A stretch of DNA of 64,000 nucleotides from Zeus faber (Eukaryota; Chordata; Actinopteri; Zeiformes; Zeidae). The notes beneath the pieces are model-generated. The model searched no databases, was not told where the DNA came from, and was given only the letters and a program-made list of their open reading frames with translations. Of the stretch, positions 23,530-34,770 are shown in pieces. The number at the start of each line of letters is the position of its first letter. The first letter of the stretch is position 1. The DNA lies in assembly GCA_960531495.1 (NCBI GenBank), contig OY482860.1:4383548-4447547 (forward strand), read 5' to 3'. Both the position numbers and the translations under genes were made by a program.

Positions 23530-24632
23530 CAGTGTGTCATTTTTTTATTTTTTTAAAGTTAAACGATGTAACACATATTTTTATACTAGCCTGTCATAAA
23601 TAACTGGTGGAACGCTCTGTGTGTATGACTGTGGGGGGAGGGGGGAGAAGGGGCTTCAAGTTCATTGGTGGTTGTTATATTTTGCATAAGTTTATCTGAT
23701 TGGAGGGGAGGTGTCCAGGATAGTGGATAATTCAAATATGAATTTCTGTTATTTTTTTATTTTTTTATATATATATATAATATTAAAAAAACGTTTCACA
23801 ATATAAAGTGGATAAAACCAGTACTATAGTTAGTTATTTGTGTGGATAAATAATAATAGTAAAATAACTTATCAAAATAAAACCTCACAGTCAGACCAGT
23901 GCTTATGTGCCTTCGCTTTGTAAACCTGACGTGACAGTGGGTGCGCTCCTTTTCAGCCAGGGCACCTCCCGGTGAGGGAGGAGCATAGGTTATCTCTTAC
24001 ATGGAGGGTTCCCCCTCCATGTAACATTTGTCGGCGGCAGGAGACAGCAACTTAAACAATCAACACAATCACTGTGTGTCACGACATTTCACTGCATATA
24101 TTTATGACCGTATGTATATGTATGTGACAAATAATCTCTTGAACTTGAACATGACAACACAACATTCCTTGACAAAAAAACAAGGGCTCATCCCCCAGCG
24201 AGGCTCAATTTGTTTCGTTCATACAAAAGAGCCGTTCGAAACAATCGTTCAAGAGAAGTTTGGAATAAAAGGGGACACGGCCATCCCAGGGGGTTATTTC
24301 CGACTGGACACCTTGATTGATTGCACTCTTTACAAAAAGATTTCTCTGTAGTTGTATCTTGTGTGTGTTTCTTTGGAAAACGGCTGTTTCTATAGAAATG
24401 GCTGTTTCTATAGGAAAGTTGAGGAAAAAATTAACCACTCGCGCAAAAACAGATAACAGCGGATCTGCACAGATCCCGGACGACTGAGGTGGCCGGTGTA
24501 GCTGCAGCAGTGGATTCAAAAGGAAGCATCACTGACAGCACACCGCACCTTGTCTGTACGCTTCGCCAATGCGTCCAGTGGACTCCTTCCTTGATACCGA
24601 ATTGTTCGATAACATACCGTGTACCGTTGCAT
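23530..24632. mobile_element. non-autonomous hAT element, copy 2 (inverted relative to copy 1)
   Basis: Reverse-complement matches to the element at 6592-7411 run throughout: ttcattggtggttgttat then gattggaggggaggtgtcca (about 23660-23720) mirrors 7185-7250, and the right end accgtgtaccgttgcatca (to about 24630) mirrors the left terminus at 6592. The matching left terminus is lost in AT-rich sequence, so that boundary is approximate. An extra block at about 24000-24180 is not in copy 1 and may be a nested insertion. Confidence 0.7.
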
Positions 24633-24644
24633 CAATATATACAC

Positions 24645-24680
24645 ACATACATACATACATACATACATACATACACATAC
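24645..24680. repeat. (ACAT)n microsatellite
   Basis: About seven tandem copies directly after the hAT terminus. Confidence 0.9.
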
Positions 24681-25635
24681 GCACATACATCTACAGTGTA
24701 TGTGTATACAGTGTGTACAGTATATACATACATATACTAAATATACCAGCGACAGGGAGCTGTTGAGTCTTCCATCCAGCTATATATTCATGTATCTTCA
24801 GGATGAAGGGGGCTAGGAGATTAAATTTCTGCAAATAATGACTGTCCAGGCTCAATGGCACAGAAAACGAGTTGTTTTTCCCGCTTACAACATACATACT
24901 TTCATACATTCCAAACTCATTAAATGCATTGCTTTCATGGATTTGCTACTTTCATTGCCTGTTGTGAGAAATATCACCTTATCGTCCCAGCTCTCAGATC
25001 TGTGTCGACACAGAAGTGGGATTTTTTTTTTCATGCTTTGAAATACGGGGGGAGCTTACACTGTTCAACTAATGAGTTTGAAGCTCAACTTAGCATCACT
25101 GACAGGATTGTTGTAGGACTCTGGCCTTGGGATTAGCGTGGAGCATTTCTGCAGCATCGAATAATGTAGTTCACCCCAAATAATGAGAATATACAGAGAA
25201 TTAAAATCGCTCGTGCACCGAGATCAACTCAAGTGTAATGCTCCTATATAGTAAAAGGACCGTATAGGAGAACTCAGCGTGCCGTATGTGGAGGCCTGAC
25301 CACGAACATACCATATGGTCATTAATAGTCCCAAACCGAAGATTTAATGCAAGACTGCAGCAGACAATTGCACTTTCGGATTCACCCCCATTTCATAACT
25401 ATTAAAGGTGCTCTACCCAGGAATTTCTGGGGGAGAAAAAAAAAGTCATTTCAGTTTTTACAATGCTCATTTTAAGCCAAAGTCTGAATTTCAATGGGGA
25501 TCGATTGTGTTTACTCCCTTGGTTCTACGTTGAATTCCAATAAAAAAACAAAGAAAACAAAGGGATTATATATTTTGTTATATATTTGACACTGATGATG
25601 GCATAATTCAAATGTTGGTTTTGTTTACCGAGCAC
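24681..25635. other. intergenic, nothing recognised
   Basis: No supported feature. Confidence 0.45.
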
Positions 25636-25684
25636 CTGTATGTATATATATGTATATACATGTATATATATATTTAAAAAAAAA

Positions 25685-25728
<44 letters not shown>

Positions 25729-25752
25729 ATATGTAGTGTGTGTGTGTGGCTG
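25636..25752. repeat. (TA)n / (CA)n / (TG)n compound microsatellite
   Basis: TATG and TA runs, an A-run, (AC)n to about 25727 and a short (TG)n at 25737-25748. The (TG) run is complementary to the (AC) run and could fold back. It sits exactly where the LINE to its right loses its 3' end. Confidence 0.9.
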
Positions 25753-25754
25753 TA

Positions 25755-28430
25755 GTCCTTTATGATTTTCCGTGCTTTCTTAAGGCATTGTGCGGTAGAT
25801 GCCTTGCACAGAGGGGAGGTGGCAGCCAATGATGCGCTCCGCTGCCTTCACCACCCTCTGGAGCGCCTTGCGATCAGCAGCGGAGCAGCTGCCGTACCAG
25901 GCGGTGATGCAGCCAGTGAGAATGCTCTCAACAGTGCATCGGTAGAAGCTGGTGAGAGTCCTGACAGACATATCAAACGTCTTGAGTCTCCTCAGGAAGA
26001 ATAGGCGCTTTTGGGCAGTTTCTATTGTGATTGCCTGGACAAGGAGATGTCATCACTGATGAACACACCGAGGAACTTGAAGCAGGAAACTCTCTCCGCT
26101 TCAGCTCCATCGATGTGGATGGGGGCGTGCCCCACCCGCTTTCGTTTCCTGTAGTCCATGATCATCTCTGAAGTCTTGCAGACGTTGAGAGAGAGGTTGT
26201 TATTCTGGCACCATGTTGCCAAGACGCTGACCTTCTCTCTGTAGGGGTACTCATCGTTGTTGGAGATGAGACCTAGGATGGTGGTGTCGTCCGCAAAGTT
26301 AAGGATGGTGTTGGTGCCACACAGTCATGTGTGAACAGAGCGTACAGGAGGGAACTGAGTAGGGCTCCGGTGATCAGGGTCAGTGCAGAGGAAAAGAGGT
26401 TTCCCATTCTCACCACCTGGGGACTGCCCGTCAGGAAGTCCAGGATCCACTTACAGAAGGAGGTGTTAAGACCCAGGATCCTGAGCATGGGAACAAGCTT
26501 AGCATGCACAATTGTGTTGAAAGCTGAGCTGTAATCCACAAACAGCATCTTTACGTATGTGTTGCTCTTGTCCAGGTGGGAGAGGGTGGTGTGCACTGCC
26601 AGGGCGATGGCATTGTCCGTAGATCTGTTCGGGCGATATACAAATTGAAGGTGGTCCAGGGTGTCAGGAAGGGAGGAGCAGATGTGGGTTCTGACTAGCC
26701 GCTCAAAGCACTTCATGATGGTCGAGGTCAGTGCTACGGGGCGATAGTCATTCAGGCAGGTGATGGGTTGTTTCTTGGGTACCGGGACAATGGTTGTCTG
26801 TTTGAAGCAGGTGGGGACTGTAGACTGGATCAGGGAGAGGTTGAATATGGAGGTGAATACCTCCGCCAGCTGGTCGGCGCATGCTCTGAGGACATGGCCT
26901 GGAATGCCATCGCCTGATGGCATTCCATATGATGGCTTTCCTGGAGACTTCCGAGGGTTTACTCTTTTAAGAGCTCTCCTTACATCAGCCGTAGACAGGA
27001 ACAGAGTGCAGTCATCCAGGTCCTCCGCTAGCCTTGCAGCCGGGATGGTGTTGCTCACCTCAAACCTTGCGTAGAAGGTGTTGAGCTGGCTTGGCATCAC
27101 TCCTCTTTCTCCCTTTGTAGTCTGTGATGGTGCGCAGTCCACACCACATGCGTTTGGGGTCGGAACAGTGGCAGTCGGACTCCAGCTTGTCCCTGTAGGC
27201 TCTTTTGGCATCTCTGATGGCTTTCCGAAGCTCATATCTGGACTTCCTCAAGGCCTCCAGGTCCCCAGAGCGATAGGCTGAGAACCGTGCTAAGCTCAGA
27301 GCACGGTCACCATCACCATTAACCCAGGGCTTCTGGCTGGCTTCTGGGAAAGTCCTGACCTTGACTCTCGGGACGACGTCATCAATGCACTTGGAGATGT
27401 AGGCTGAGACAGAGTCTGTGTATGTATCGATGCCCCCATCAGCTGCAACACAGAACATCTGCCAGTCCGTGGTTTCGAAACAGTCCTGGAGAGTGGCAGT
27501 AGATTCCTTACTCCAGGGTTGGACTGTCCGACAAACTGGTTTTCCTTGCTTTAATCGTTGTCTGTAGGTTGGTTGGTAGGAGAATAATCGAGGTGTGATC
27601 CGCCTTACCAAAGGAACGGGGGGGGAGGGGTTTGTAGCTGTCTCGTAGTTGTGAATAACAATGGTCGAGAGTCTGATCACCCCTCGTAGGAAAGTTGGTA
27701 TGCTGGTGATCTTAAGGCAAAACTTTCCTCATATTAGCCCTATTGAAGTCGCCACAAATAATATAAGCTGCCTCAGGGTGAGCGTTCTCCAGTCCATTGA
27801 TTACAACGTAAATTTCCTCTAACACACACATTTTATCTGCCTGCGGGGGGGAATGTATAGACTGCTGTGATTATAGCGGAGCTGAATTCCTGCGGGAGGT
27901 AGTAGGGACGGACTTTTATAGTTAAGAGCTCCAGGTCCGGAAAGTAGTTTTTTTAAAGTACTGATATATCCGAACCCCAGCGAGAGGTAACTATAATGCA
28001 GACCCCAGACCCAGTGCACTGCGTGCAAAAATAAGAACAATACAAATAATAATAAACACAAACACAAAATTACTAAATTAATTACGGATGTAGAGGAAGT
28101 ACAGTCCCATCTCAAATATTGGATTTAAAAAATATATATCTATTAAAACAATATCTTACAGATGACCACTCTAATGTTGCTGTTAACATGTCATACTAGG
28201 GGTGTCATGATTCAGATTCGAAATCGAAAATCATCGACCCCTGACTCCGTGGTTCTGTCGTGTCGGTAGATGGAAAATCCAGCCGCAGTAACGACAGAGT
28301 CCAGCACCGTAGCATCCATAATTCGTCCATTTTATTGTCCAGGGATTGAACATTTGCCAGTAAAATGCTCGGTATCAGCAGATTGCAGTATCTCGTCCGA
28401 GATCTGCATAGATCGCTGCTAAACACAGTG
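25755..28430 (-). pseudogene. L2/CR1-type LINE ORF2 pseudogene (endonuclease + reverse transcriptase)
   Basis: ORF2 of a jockey-superclade LINE, read right to left. The apurinic-type endonuclease begins SILLANVQSLDNKMDEL (about 28345), continues through an AVYIPP-like segment (about 27850) and the ICGDFN motif (about 27745) to SFGKADHTSILL (about 27590). A linker with KPWVNGDGDRALSLARF follows (about 27310). The reverse transcriptase keeps [18 protein letters not shown] (about 26730), motif [12 protein letters not shown] (about 26530), [12 protein letters not shown], and FADD (about 26300, shifted frame), then WCQNNNLSLNVCKT and SILTGCITAWYGSCSAADRK (about 25900). Frameshifts at several points, including just before FADD, and an interruption at 28130-28240 make it inactive. 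The 3' end is cut at the microsatellite. The longest intact piece is 320 codons (26273-27235). Confidence 0.9.
28190..28240. mobile_element. hAT-like terminus inside the LINE endonuclease
   Basis: taggggtgtcatgattcag followed by tcgaaatcgaaaatcatcga is a common fish MITE start. It interrupts the endonuclease reading region, but the other end is not clear, so only the terminus is called. Confidence 0.3.
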
Positions 28431-28700
28431 GCGGCAGGACAAAGGGATCACAGCATGTACTCCAGTAAGTTGCGAAAAAGTCCATATTAAGTGTCGTACA
28501 TGAAGTTTGGTTTGGAGTTGGGAGAACAGCGGTTGGGTCCACGGAGGCGTCTGTGCCGCATCCCTCAACACACACTGCACCCACCCACCTGGCACTTTAG
28601 GCTGCAAGAACAACAGTAGAATATAATTTGAATATAACAATAAAGTTACATATATATTCATCCAGTTTGTTGCACAGTGAACACACATTGGCCATAAATA
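28431..28700 (-). other. probable LINE 5' region
   Basis: Lies upstream of the endonuclease start on the minus strand and has no coding match; it may be the LINE's untranslated leader. Confidence 0.35.
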
Positions 28701-30329
28701 TTCACTTTCACTTTCACTGTGTGTACAAGGGAGAGTGCACCTTTGACCAGAATGTCCAGTAATTCAGTCCCGGGGAGCACGAGTAGACCCTGCACCCTGG
28801 GGGCGCACACATACAACCCACACCCAAGTGGGGGTACAAGACGCAGCTGCAGGCATAGAATCCGGGCCACCGGCGCCAGGCACAGACCGCAGGCCCGGAT
28901 CCAGGCCCTGCGATGACAGGCCGACACCCCACATGAATCACCCACCCTGCAGGCCAGCCGGCGGGACCCCCATGTCCACCCAGGCCCCGTGTAAGGGCGA
29001 GGCCCGCCCCACCGCAGCCGTGCCCATCCATCTATCCATCCATCCAGAGAGTGCTTTGCGCGGGGCACCTGGATGTTAGCCCCCCCCGCCGATGCAAGCA
29101 GGCCGTCAGATATATGGGCGGCCGCCGCAGAGAAGCCGCACAGCAGGAGCAAAAGGCTGACAGCCGTCCCCAACACCCCAACCCTCACCCACAACAGCAA
29201 GCAGCCCCGGATGGCATCCGGCGGCTCTCTCCGCAGCCCCGCCAGGTCGCAGCACACCTTAAGCCACAAGGCACAAGCCGCCAGGACTCCAGTCCAGCTG
29301 GCAGGGGGCCCACCAGGCTGCCCCCCGGCAAACAATGCCCCCACACTACCCGCCAGCGACCAGCCACCCCGGAAAACCAGAGTGCTCGATATGTGCTGTT
29401 GGCGATTGCGATTAAAATTGCGGGGTTGGGGGTGCGGGTCCTTTATGCAAGTCGAACCCGAATCACTCGCACCCCTCCTGCCCCTAATATGAGTGGGATT
29501 AAAATTTCGGAACAGATGAGAAGAGCTAGAGAGCTAGAGCAAGATGGCAGCTGCCCGCCGCATTCCCACCCACAAAGCTTGCACCCCACCTATCCCGCAA
29601 GCCCTAGGCCTATTGTGTGGTGTATGTGCGGATTATGAGTTTTGGCACTGGGAGAGATAAGCAAAGCCTGATCAGATCGAAGCAGGGGCGCAGAAGGCCG
29701 TGGAGCAACCACACAACCCTCCCCCCGGACCCGACCGTGCCCTAGCACGCCCACCTCCCGTACCTGGTGGCATCCAACCTACAGCGATCAGCCATGGGCA
29801 CAGAGCGGCCCGCCATGTGCCTCGCCGTGCAGCTGCACGTCCACGTGACGCAGAAGGACACACAAGCCCAGCGACCCTGCCCATCGGGTTGGCAACCCCA
29901 GCGGCACGCCGAACCCCGCCGACCACGGAGCCGAGACCCGAACCCGCGACCCGCACCCCCCGCCCCCAACCTGAGCCCCAAACCCGCAACCACGCCCCAA
30001 ACCAACACACGGAGGCCAGCTGCAGGTAGTCCCCAGGAGCCACCAGCCACCACCAGAGACAGGCCAGCTCAACTCAGGATAAGGAGCAGGCGCCACCACC
30101 CGACCCTCCTAACACCCCCTTGGGGCTCTGGGACCCCCCACAACCACAGGCCTCCGTACCAAGGACGTCCCCAGAGCCGTCCTGGTACCCGCCCAACCGC
30201 AGAGCCCCGGCAGACCAGGAGGACCCCCACAGTGCTCTAAAACACCACAAGATTGCCCCGACTTAGGAAGACTAAAGTATTAAATGATGGAGTTATGTCA
30301 GTGATAAAAGTAGCCCATATTTCATGAAA
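28701..30329 (-). other. GC-rich block, probable L1-type LINE 3' UTR
   Basis: About 1.5 kb of strongly C-rich (plus) sequence with many CpG and CCC runs, unlike the AT-rich surroundings; a brief AT-richer break lies near 29390-29520. Open frames on both strands (up to 228 codons) are products of low stop-codon density and have no domains. It directly follows the C-terminus of an L1-type ORF2 in the minus direction, so it is most simply that element's 3' UTR. No poly(A) tract marks its end. Confidence 0.45.
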
Positions 30330-30765
30330 TTAATCAACATTGTTTTTGGATATTGCCAATAGTTTTTCCATTGAGATGTATTCTATTAATAACGGAAACC
30401 ATTGGTATGTGGTGAGGTTATCTCTCTTTTTCCAATTGAGTAATATTGTTTTCGTGGCAATTGTTAAGGTGATCAAAATAGGTTGGTGGTGTTTAAGTGG
30501 TGGGTCGACTGAAGAGAGGTCACCGAGAAGACATACAGACAGGGAGACTGCAATGCTGCGACCCAGAAGGGTTGATAGCTTCTTGGTGATGTTGGTCCAG
30601 AATGCTAGGATAGGTGGGCAGAGCCAGAAGGCATGAAAGTAGTCATCTCTGGTATCAAGGGAACAGTGAGAGCAATCAATCATTATATAATTATCGATAA
30701 ATCAACAGATGGAGTCAAGTCTCCGGTTTAACTGGGTTGCCAGGTGCTCATATACTGTAACACCC
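30330..30765 (-). pseudogene. L1-type LINE ORF2 C-terminal fragment
   Basis: The 117-codon frame at 30330-30683 carries the Cys-x2-Cys ... His ... Cys region of the L1/Tx1 ORF2 C-terminus (CSHCSLDTRDDYFHAFWLC) followed by an FW and an aliphatic helix-rich tail with ILLNWKKRD and YISMEKLLAI. In this family that domain follows the reverse transcriptase and binds nucleic acid. A frame with one stop can be followed back to about 30765 (YEHLATQLNRRLDSIC). Reverse transcriptase and endonuclease are missing, so the element is 5'-truncated, as is usual for L1 insertions. It is in the same orientation as the L2-type LINE to its left, but the sequences belong to different clades. Confidence 0.7.
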
Positions 30766-30824
30766 CCCCTACAGTCAACTTTCTCTGTGCAAATCAGCTA
30801 GAGGAAATTAGAACCAGTCAGAAT

Positions 30825-30979
<155 letters not shown>

Positions 30980-32039
30980 AGCAATAATAATAACTGTATA
31001 GGGTTTCCCGCACTTTTTCCGGGACCCCTAATAATTATAATGGAATCAAAAGAATAAAAAATAAATGGCATGGAACTGGAAGTTAACTAGAGGATGGAAA
31101 TTGTCAAAATATACAATAAACCGAACAATCTACAGTAAAGACAAATAAAAATATAGCAGTTAACAATAAACCTGTTGATAAACAAGTCATATAAACCCAA
31201 AAAAGTAACAAAATAAAATTACCTAAAAAAAGTTTCATTATCTCATCAACTGTTCTTATTACTCATCATTCCCAATTGTCAGGTGGTTACAGTTCTTATG
31301 CTGTTTATGTAAATTAAATGTATTTTTTACTGCGTTGCATTGAGCGTCTCACGGTGGACGCGCCGGTGACTGAACCCACGTGGAACCGGCGACATGGAGA
31401 CATAAACCCGGCTCGGAATTACTGGGATCCCACCTGCAGATAATCCCGATGTGAACAATGATACGCACAGTGGGTTTTAAAACTTCACCACACGGGAGAG
31501 TATTATTGGCGCAGATATCTGTGCGGCTAAATTGTGTCTGCCACGCGTTGCCAGTGGATTACCCACACTGCCTCACCAGTTTTTATCTCCCGGCGGGGTA
31601 GCAACATGACACCGTTTGAATACTAGGAGCGATAAAATACTACGGAGGAGGAGAATCCGATCTCCAAAATGTGCTGTGGCTGCGTAAAAGCGCATTTGGA
31701 TAGACAGTAACCGAACGGTGTGATGCGACTCGCGGATAATTCGTCCGTAATGAACGAATGTTTTGAAGGAGTTGGGAGTCACTCCGGTAAAAAAAGTGTA
31801 GAGAATGAATCTTCGACACAAACTCCAAGACAAAAAAAATGTCAAGGCATTTGGCATAATTCATACTTCATGTGAATGCTATAAACTTTGCATTTCACCA
31901 AATTTAAATTATTATTTACGGAAGTAAATCATTTTTGTGACATCTTTTGAGAGAATTGTGCTAAAAGAGTTCCTGAGATGCACAGGTTGCATTCCTCAGC
32001 GTAAAATTAATGCTTTTGACGGGATGAAATGATTTTTGT
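30980..32039. other. intergenic, nothing recognised
   Basis: Includes a moderately GC-rich patch at 31.33-31.72 kb with no recognisable coding content or terminal repeats. Confidence 0.4.
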
Positions 32040-32175
32040 GAGAATACTGTTCACAACTCAGAGCCAAACAAACTCTTCCGACTCAAACGAACAAAGAATA
32101 CAATCGAACGACTCATTTTACTCGAGTCACTCATCCAGAACCACATCTTAAAAAAGAAAAACGTTGATCACTAAA
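32040..32175 (-). repeat. family A fragment g
   Basis: cacaactcagagccaaac, actcttccgactcaaacga and tcactcatccagaaccaca occur in reversed family A order. Confidence 0.5.
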
Positions 32176-32330
32176 ATCGCAAAAAGGAAAAGGAGCAAAA
32201 AACAAGGCACCTTACCATGTTGAGTTCCAAAGGTTCATAATAATATCCTCTCCATAGCAGAGATACATGCATGAATGGAGGAGGGTGTCCGTTCCACAGC
32301 TCTGTGCAGATAACACGGTATGACGTGTAG

Positions 32331-32391
<61 letters not shown>

Positions 32392-32406
32392 TGTGTGTGT
32401 GTGTGT
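32331..32406. repeat. (GT)n microsatellite
   Basis: About 37 dinucleotide copies with a single G interruption at about 32388. Confidence 0.96.
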
Positions 32407-32659
32407 AATCTTATTACATCGGTCAGTAAAGGTGAAACTGACTTAAAGCTCCACATCCCTCCTTCCCCCTCATGTGTCTGCGGTGGAAGAAGTCCTACTT
32501 TTTTCTCAGAGCTCTTCATTTTAGTAAAAGTACAAATACCCTGACGCAAAATTACTCCAGTAAAAGTGACACAATGACATTTCTACTGAAGAAAAAATGC
32601 CGAACAAAAGTGCTTGATCTTAAATGTACTTGAACTATTAGACACACACATATACAGTG

Positions 32660-32663
32660 TATG

Positions 32664-32732
<69 letters not shown>
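32660..32732. repeat. (AT)n / (AC)n compound microsatellite
   Basis: Pure AT then AC runs immediately left of the Tc1 terminus; TA-rich sequence is the preferred Tc1 target. Confidence 0.95.
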
Positions 32733-32737
<5 letters not shown>

Positions 32738-33934
32738 GCCATGACATTAAAACCATTGCTGTGAACTGTGAAGTGATTTACATTGTTCACCTAGTTCCAA
32801 TGGCACCTGTCAAGGGGTGGGATATATTAGGCAGCAAGTAAACAGTCAGTTCTTGAAGTTGATGTGTTGGACGCAGGAAAAATGGGCAAGCGTAAGGATC
32901 TGAGACACTTTGACAAGGACCAAATTGTGATGGCTAGACGACTGGGTCAGAGCGTCTACAAAGCGGCAGGTCATGTGGGGGATTCTTGGAATGCAGTGGT
33001 TAGTACCTACCAAAAGTGGTCCAAGGAAGGACAACCGGTGAACTGGCGACAGGGTCATGAGCGCCCAAGGCTTCATGATGCTTGTGGGGAGTCTATCCCG
33101 TCTGGTCAGATCCCACAGAAGAGCTACTGTAGCACAAATTGCTTAAAAGGTTAATGCTGCTATGATAGAAAGGTGTCAGAACACACAGTGCATCACAGCT
33201 TGCTGTGTATGGGGCTGTGAAGCCACAGACCAGTCAGAGTGTCCATGCTGACCCCTGTCCACCACTGAAAGCACCTACAATGGGCACATGAGCAACAGAA
33301 CTGGACCGTGGAGCAATGGAAGAAGGTGGCCATGAATTATGTTTTCTTCTCCATCATGTGGATGGGCGGGTGTGTGTGTCGTTTACCTGGGAAAGAAACA
33401 GCATCAGGATGCACTATGGGAAGAAGTCAAGCTGCAGAGGCAGTGTGAGGCTCTGGGCAATGTTCTGCTGGGAAACCTTGGCTCCTGGCATTCATGTGGA
33501 TGTTACTTTGACACGTAGCACCTTCCTAAACATTGTTGCAGACCAAGTACTGTAAACCCCTTTTTGGCAACAGTATTCCCTGATGGCAGTGGCCTCTTTC
33601 AGCAGGATAATGTGCCCCGCCACACTGAAAAAAAAATGTTCAGGAATGGTTTGAGGAACATGACAGAGAGTTCAAGGTGTTGACTTGGCCTCCAAATTCC
33701 CCAGATCTCAATCCGATGGAGCATCTGTGCTGGAACAACAATCCCGATCCATGAAGGCCCCACCTCACAACTTCCAGGATTTAAAGGATCTGCTGCTAAC
33801 GTCTTGGTGCCAGATACCACAGGACACCTTCAGAGGTCTTGTGGAGTCCATGCCTCCACGGGTCAGTGCTGTTTTGGCGGCTTGAGGGGGAGCTACTCAA
33901 TATCAAGTGGTTTTAATGTTGTGGCTGGTCTATA
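32733..33934 (+). mobile_element. Tc1/mariner-like element, degenerate
   Basis: Imperfect terminal inverted repeats: tagccatgacattaaaacca at the left and tggttttaatgttgtggct at the right (33908-33926). It is about 1.2 kb, the usual size, and flanked by TA-rich sequence. It carries the broken transposase described next. Confidence 0.85.
32882..33885 (+). pseudogene. Tc1-like transposase pseudogene
   Basis: Starts MGKRKDLRHFDKDQIVMARR with the N-terminal helix-turn-helix DNA-binding region through VVSTYQKWSKEGQ (to about 33045). The frame then shifts after ERPRL. The central piece has NWTVEQWKKV, but the block that should carry the first catalytic Asp (WSDES in relatives) is replaced after a deletion near 33335. 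Downstream are LLHHVDGRV, LWAMFCWETL and TLTRSTFLNIVADQV. The second catalytic region FQQDN (about 33600) and a third region (SPDLNP..E, about 33700) survive in other frames, and the end LKDLLLTSWCQIP to VLAA (33885) is intact. With several frameshifts and loss of the first Asp it cannot be active. Confidence 0.88.
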
Positions 33935-34127
33935 TATATACAGTATATAAGGTTAAAAAATAAGTTAAGTGACTGTGTTGTTTGTGTGTTGTACAAATGT
34001 AGTAGAGTAAAAAGTGTAGATATTTGCTTTGAAAATACTTACTTAGAATACAGATACTTGAAAAATGTACTTATAAGTACAGTGAGAAAAGTACTCTGTT
34101 ACTTTCCACTAGTGGTGAGCGTGTCAG

Positions 34128-34770
34128 GAGATAGTCCCCTGCTCAGCTCAGGTGTGAAAGGAGATCACAAAAATAAATTAATTGTTAATAATTGTTTTAA
34201 TTATTTCATCATGATTATTTTCATTATTATTATGATCACTATTTTCATTATTATTTCATTATTATTATCATTACATTCATAATCATAATAACTTATAATT
34301 ATTATTTTCTTTTTTTTATTATCATCATTATAATTTCTGGTTTCTGGTCTTTAGTCATGGAGGTCCACCTCTCTCAGTTCAACAATAACCGTCTTTTTAA
34401 TAAAATAAATAATAAGATAGAACATTTATTGTGAAATAATTGTTTTCCTTTTCCCCATGACACTCTAAACCACCTCACACGGACGTCTCATTACATCTTG
34501 CTCGCATTAGTTGCCACACCACAGAGCTCCGGTCTACAGGGTTTTGTTAGTTTTTTGTAATGGAAATATTCACTAAAATGCCACACACACACACACGCAC
34601 ACACCCCCCCCCCCAATACTGAAAAAAAATAGGACTTTTCTTCATACACAGTCAGATTAGATTTAGATCTTTGCAAGGAGCAGTGGTATAAAGTCACAAA
34701 ATACTTACTATACTATACTTACTATACTTACTACTATACTTACTAATGAATGGGGTACTGACTATACTTA
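34128..34770. other. AT-rich intergenic with minor repeats
   Basis: ATT/ATC low-complexity at 34190-34330, a CA run plus C11 at about 34576-34612, and a ttactatac repeat at 34700-34745. Confidence 0.5.

Larger units (their letters stand above)
32505..34127. mobile_element. hAT-like MITE interrupted by a Tc1 element
   Basis: Left part (about 32510-32640: agtaaaagtacaaatac, ttactccagtaaaag) and right part (about 34010-34127: cagatacttgaaaaatgtac, gtactctgttactttccac) look like the two ends of a fish MITE with gtggaaagtaac-type termini. The Tc1-like element and a microsatellite sit between them, giving a nested order of insertion. Similar words at 34.69 kb and 36.29-36.42 kb suggest more fragments. 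Confidence 0.45.

Noticed and set aside
28658-29638. Cys/Gly- and Pro-rich 195-228-codon frames as a gene
   Set aside because: High GC lowers stop frequency; overlapping frames exist on both strands, and none has a recognisable domain.
29672-30240. Proline-rich frames (109-157 codons) as coding
   Set aside because: Same GC-rich block; probable LINE 3' UTR.
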